DNA of 64,000 nucleotides from Phytopseudomonas daroniae (lineage in GTDB: Bacteria > Pseudomonadota > Gammaproteobacteria > Pseudomonadales > Pseudomonadaceae): the NCBI RefSeq assembly GCF_004327285.1, contig NZ_QJUI01000014.1, positions 1 through 64,000 on the forward strand, in the 5' to 3' direction. Positions within the stretch are counted from its first letter, which is position 1, and each line of letters opens with the position of its first letter. Below, piece after piece: positions 60,891 to 64,000 of this stretch. Made by a program: the position numbers and the translations under genes. The notes under the pieces were generated by a model. The model saw only the letters and a list, made by a program, of their open reading frames with translations, was not told the origin of the DNA and made no database searches.

Positions 60891-60926
60891 ATTCCACTCC
60901 AGATTTTTCAGATTTCACAATGAACG

Positions 60927-60950
60927 AGCCCAGGTTTCCCTGGGCCCGGT
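60927..60950 (-). terminator. Hairpin after aspS
   Basis: GCCCAGG-GAAA-CCTGGGC on the minus strand, 15-40 bp after the aspS stop, with a weak T-rich tail. Confidence 0.5.
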
Positions 60951-60964
60951 ATACCGCTTGGCGC

Positions 60965-62740
60965 TTACTCCGCCTTGGGTTGCTCGCGAAGGCGAATGTG
61001 CAGTTCGCGAAGCGACTTGCCATCCACCACACCCGGTGCCTGAGTCATGACGCAGGCAGCGCTCTGGGTTTTCGGGAAGGCGATGACTTCGCGAATCGAG
61101 CTGGCACCGGTCATCAGCATAACCAGACGGTCGAGGCCGAAGGCCAGACCACCATGGGGCGGCGCACCGTACTTCAGGGCGTCGAGCAGGAAGCCGAACT
61201 TCTCCTGCTGTTCGTCTTCACTGATGCCCAGTACGCGGAACACGGTCTGCTGCATGGCCTTGTCATGGATACGGATCGAACCGCCACCCAGCTCGGTGCC
61301 GTTGAGCACCAGGTCGTAGGCACGCGACAGTGCGGCGGCCGGATTGGCCTCCAGCTCTTCGGCCGAGCACTTCGGCGAAGTGAACGGGTGGTGCATGGCG
61401 GTCAGGCTGCCATCGTCGTTCTCTTCGAACATCGGGAAGTCGACGACCCACAGCGGCGCCCACTCGGCGGTCAGCAGGTTGAGATCATGACCAAGCTTGA
61501 TGCGCAACGCGCCCAGGGCATCGCAGACCACCTTGGCCTTGTCGGCACCGAAGAACACGATGTCGCCGTCGACAGCGCCAACGCGATCGAGGATCACGTT
61601 GAGATTCGGCTCGGCGATGTTCTTGACGATCGGCGACTGCAGACCCTCGACGCCCTTGGCGCGCTCGTTGACCTTGATATAGGCCAGGCCCCTGGCACCG
61701 TAGTTGCCAACGAACTTGGTGTAGTCGTCGATCTGCTTGCGCGGCATGCTCGCCCCGCCTGGAACGCGCAGCGCTGCAACACGGCCTTTCGGGTCGTTGG
61801 CCGGGCCTGCGAACACCTTGAAATCGACATCCTTGAGTTGATCGGCAACGTCGACCAGCTCCATCGGGATACGCAGATCCGGCTTGTCCGAACCGAAACG
61901 ACGCATGGCTTCGGCCAGAGTCATGTGCGGCAGCTCGCCAAATTCGACGTCCAGCACTTCCTTGAACAGGTTGCGGATCATGGTCTCGGTGATGTCCATG
62001 ATGTCGCTTTCATCGAGGAAGCTGGTCTCGATATCGATCTGGGTGAATTCCGGCTGGCGGTCAGCCCGCAGGTCTTCATCGCGGAAGCACTTGGCGATCT
62101 GGTAGTAGCGATCGAAGCCGGCGACCATCAACAGTTGCTTGAACAGCTGTGGCGACTGCGGCAGGGCGAAGAAGCTGCCAGCGTGGGTACGGCTCGGCAC
62201 CAGATAATCGCGAGCGCCTTCCGGGGTGGCGCGGGTCAGGATCGGCGTTTCCACGTCGAGGAAACCGTTGTCGTCCAGGTAGCGGCGAATGCTGCTGGTG
62301 ATACGCGAGCGCAGCTTGAGCTTCTCGGCCATTTCCGGGCGACGCAGGTCGATGAAGCGATAGCGCAGGCGGGTTTCTTCACCGACATCGGAGTATTCGT
62401 TGAGCGGGAACGGCGGCGTTTCGGCTTCGTTCAGCACTTCCAGCTCATAGCCGAGCACTTCGATGGCGCCCGACGCCATGTTCGGATTGACCGCACCAGC
62501 CGGACGCAGACGCACCTTGCCGGTGATCTTGACCACGTATTCGCTGCGCACGCGGTCGGCCTTGGCGAAGGTGTCAGCACGATCCGGGTCGAATACCACC
62601 TGAGCCAGGCCTTCACGGTCACGGATGTCGAGGAAGATCACGCCACCGTGGTCACGACGACGGTGAACCCATCCGCAGAGGGTGATTTCCTGGCCGTCCA
62701 GGCTTTCGTTCAACTGGCCGCAATAGTGGCTGCGCATCAT
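60965..62740 (-). CDS. aspS: Aspartate-tRNA ligase
   Basis: A 591-residue class IIb synthetase. An N-terminal OB-fold anticodon domain (ITLCGWVHRRRDHGGVIFLD), motif 2 FRDEDLRADRQPEFTQ, the bacterial GAD insertion, and motif 3 GLAFGLDRLVML. Pseudomonas AspRS is usually non-discriminating, which this sequence alone does not settle. Two adjacent ATGs at the start. Confidence 0.96.
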   Translation of the reverse strand: MMRSHYCGQLNESLDGQEITLCGWVHRRRDHGGVIFLDIRDREGLAQVVFDPDRADTFAKADRVRSEYVVKITGKVRLRPAGAVNPNMASGAIEVLGYELEVLNEAETPPFPLNEYSDVGEETRLRYRFIDLRRPEMAEKLKLRSRITSSIRRYLDDNGFLDVETPILTRATPEGARDYLVPSRTHAGSFFALPQSPQLFKQLLMVAGFDRYYQIAKCFRDEDLRADRQPEFTQIDIETSFLDESDIMDITETMIRNLFKEVLDVEFGELPHMTLAEAMRRFGSDKPDLRIPMELVDVADQLKDVDFKVFAGPANDPKGRVAALRVPGGASMPRKQIDDYTKFVGNYGARGLAYIKVNERAKGVEGLQSPIVKNIAEPNLNVILDRVGAVDGDIVFFGADKAKVVCDALGALRIKLGHDLNLLTAEWAPLWVVDFPMFEENDDGSLTAMHHPFTSPKCSAEELEANPAAALSRAYDLVLNGTELGGGSIRIHDKAMQQTVFRVLGISEDEQQEKFGFLLDALKYGAPPHGGLAFGLDRLVMLMTGASSIREVIAFPKTQSAACVMTQAPGVVDGKSLRELHIRLREQPKAE

Positions 62741-63045
62741 GGTGGTAATCGCTTCTCTTGAGTCTGAAATTCATTGAACCGCGAGCCGGCGCCTTTCGTC
62801 CGAGCCAGCAAACGCACTGCAGGGATTCGCACGGACAAGCCAGGCGGTCTGTCGCTGCAGCAAAGCGAGCGATTATATATGGTTAAGCAGCACTGCGCAG
62901 CCGAGCAAGTTACCGGCGGCGCCACGCATAGTTTTCCGTGATCGGCGCCATTGATACAAAGCACATAGCGTCCTTTACCCACCGTGATAGTCTCTGCCCA
63001 TTCGCAGGGCTACACAGCCTATCCCCACCGACAGGAGAAAAATCC
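62741..63045. other. aspS-dps divergent promoter region
   Basis: 305 bp without a gene. An AT-rich patch at 62871-62882 (ATTATATATGG) is the best -10 candidate. No clear OxyR or Fur site was recognised. Confidence 0.45.
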
Positions 63046-63516
63046 ATGGAAATCAACATCGGAATCGCTGAACAGGATCGCGCCTCCATCGCCGAAGGCC
63101 TGTCGCGCCTGCTGGCCGACACCTACACCCTGTACCTGAAAACCCATAACTTTCACTGGAACGTTACCGGGCCGATGTTCAACACCCTGCACCTGATGTT
63201 CGAAGGTCAGTACACCGAACTGGCGCTGGCCGTCGACGCCATTGCCGAGCGTATCCGCGCCCTGGGCTTTCCGGCTCCCGGCACCTATGCAGCGTACGCA
63301 CGCCTGTCCTCGATCAAGGAAGAGGAAGGTGTGCCGACCGCCGACGAAATGATCAAGCTGCTGGTACAGGGCCAGGAAGCAGTGGTACGCACAGCCCGCG
63401 GCATCTTCCCGCTGCTGGATAAGGTCAGTGACGAGCCCACCGCCGACCTGCTGACTCAGCGCATGCAGGTTCACGAAAAAACCGCGTGGATGCTGCGTAG
63501 CCTGCTGGCTTCCTGA
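63046..63516 (+). CDS. Dps-family ferritin-like protein
   Basis: A 156-residue four-helix DNA-protection/iron-storage protein. The inter-subunit ferroxidase ligands are in THNFHWNVTGPMFNTLHLMF (His34, His37, His49) with downstream Asp64 and Glu68 (DAIAERI). GGAG precedes ATG 63046. P. aeruginosa has a Dps-like gene (PA0962) next to aspS. Confidence 0.9.
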   Translation: MEINIGIAEQDRASIAEGLSRLLADTYTLYLKTHNFHWNVTGPMFNTLHLMFEGQYTELALAVDAIAERIRALGFPAPGTYAAYARLSSIKEEEGVPTADEMIKLLVQGQEAVVRTARGIFPLLDKVSDEPTADLLTQRMQVHEKTAWMLRSLLAS

Positions 63517-63529
63517 TCAGGCCTTTCGC

Positions 63530-63554
63530 GATGGCCGCCCCTTCGGCGGCCATC
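63530..63554 (+). terminator. Hairpin after the dps gene
   Basis: GATGGCCGCC-CCTTC-GGCGGCCATC, a 10-bp stem 14 bp after the stop; the T-run is weak (GTTCCCTC). Confidence 0.65.
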
Positions 63555-63769
63555 GTTCCCTCATCTGTATTCTTATCTCCCCACTGCAACAGCACCGCTG
63601 ATTTGAGAAGCCCCCTCCTTTGCTGTTAAATACGCCCCGTGCCGTCCTCCCGAGCCTTCGGAAAGACGCATAGGCTGGCCCTCTCGTATATTCCATCGCC
63701 CTTACGTCACGGCAAATCGCGTGGAGCCAGCTCTTCCTGGTGATCCTTTATCAAGTGAGTGCGTTAAAT

Positions 63770-64000
63770 ATGTTGAAAATCGTCCACCTACTGGTGGGGC
63801 TGTCTGCCCTGCTGTTATCTACCATCCCCAGCCTGAGCGATCACGCCCAGCCGTTCCTGCAACATCCGGACGCCCTGTGCCTGGCTCTCTTCGGCGTTCT
63901 CAACCTGCTACTGGCCACCCAGTTCCCGCTCTGGCACAACAACCTGCGTCAACAACTGCAAAACCTGGTATGCGCCCTGCTGATTCTCGGTACGCTGCTG
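63770..64000 (+). CDS. Membrane protein, N-terminal part, possible membrane-anchored cold-shock protein
   Basis: An open frame cut by the window end (77 codons seen). It starts MLKIVHLLVGLSALLLSTIP, with hydrophobic helices about 3-20, 35-53 and 68 onward. In P. aeruginosa the gene next to the dps-like gene (PA0961) is a cold-shock-domain protein with such a membrane N-terminus. Expect a C-terminal CSD beyond the edge. A 215-bp gap with AT-rich DNA precedes it. Confidence 0.6.
   Translation, partial: MLKIVHLLVGLSALLLSTIPSLSDHAQPFLQHPDALCLALFGVLNLLLATQFPLWHNNLRQQLQNLVCALLILGTLL

Noticed and set aside
60920..62761. 613-residue frame opposite aspS
   Set aside because: Antisense shadow; aspS motifs are unmistakable on the other strand.
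45..63726. GTCACGGTAAATCCCGTG at 45-62 resembles GTCACGGCAAATCGCGTG at 63707-63724, considered as element ends
   Set aside because: Short, imperfect, and everything between is core chromosome; most likely chance or a minor dispersed word.
1..64000. CRISPR array, rRNA genes, insertion sequences, replication origin
   Set aside because: No regularly spaced repeats with unique spacers, no rRNA sequence, no transposase gene and no DnaA-box cluster were seen.

Overview
The window is a chromosomal segment of a Pseudomonas-type gammaproteobacterium. The evidence is gene order I recognise from P. aeruginosa: fadD1-fadD2-hydrolase-phaJ-DUF1993, the alkB-rapA block, bepA-tusA-bcp-gcvR-dapA-bamC, and tRNA-Lys-queC-queE-cpoB-pal-tolBARQ-ybgC-ruvBAC-yebC-aspS-dps. 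GC-rich coding sequence with strong GC-ending codons agrees. Details such as a PucR-regulated cod operon and a long-type purC point to a lineage other than P. aeruginosa, possibly the mendocina/oleovorans group, but the species call is weak.

Layout. 1-954: a small locus with a CI/C4-type antisense-RNA module (prophage-immunity style), a 30-codon leader peptide and two unknown small genes. 1056-3210: an MFS pump and divergent LysR regulator. 3211-7117: interspersed repeats, three small unknown genes, a MarR/EamA divergent pair and a decayed MFS gene. 7123-12641: selenium region (selD-mnmH) divergent from a four-gene PhnD-type ABC importer that may carry a selenium oxyanion. 13063-19145: fatty-acid activation and PHA precursor supply. 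19487-23282: cytosine uptake and deamination with its own PucR-type regulator, behind a near-consensus sigma-54 promoter. 23468-26506: an AaeAB-type efflux set with a SlyA-like operator.

26733-28416 holds a PhrS-like RNA that also encodes a 38-residue CcoM-like cbb3 oxidase subunit under an ANR box, then an overlapping alkB operon. After it come rapA, an aldo/keto reductase, a large unusual class A PBP, and putP-putA (proline catabolism). purC here is the long, Ade1-like family rather than the short enzyme I expect near bamC-dapA. From 42272 to the end the window is conserved housekeeping: cell envelope (bamC, bepA, tol-pal), lysine, NAD, branched-chain amino acid and queuosine synthesis, Holliday-junction processing, aspS and a Dps protein. 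The right edge cuts a membrane-anchored protein.

Scattered between genes are at least four interspersed repeat families, including a MITE-like element of about 75-102 bp with inverted termini (five copies). No insertion sequence, CRISPR array or rRNA was seen. The most rewarding places are the left-edge antisense-RNA locus, the PhrS/CcoM dual gene, the cod promoter region, the SlyA-like operator, the purC replacement and the PBP with an enlarged transpeptidase region.
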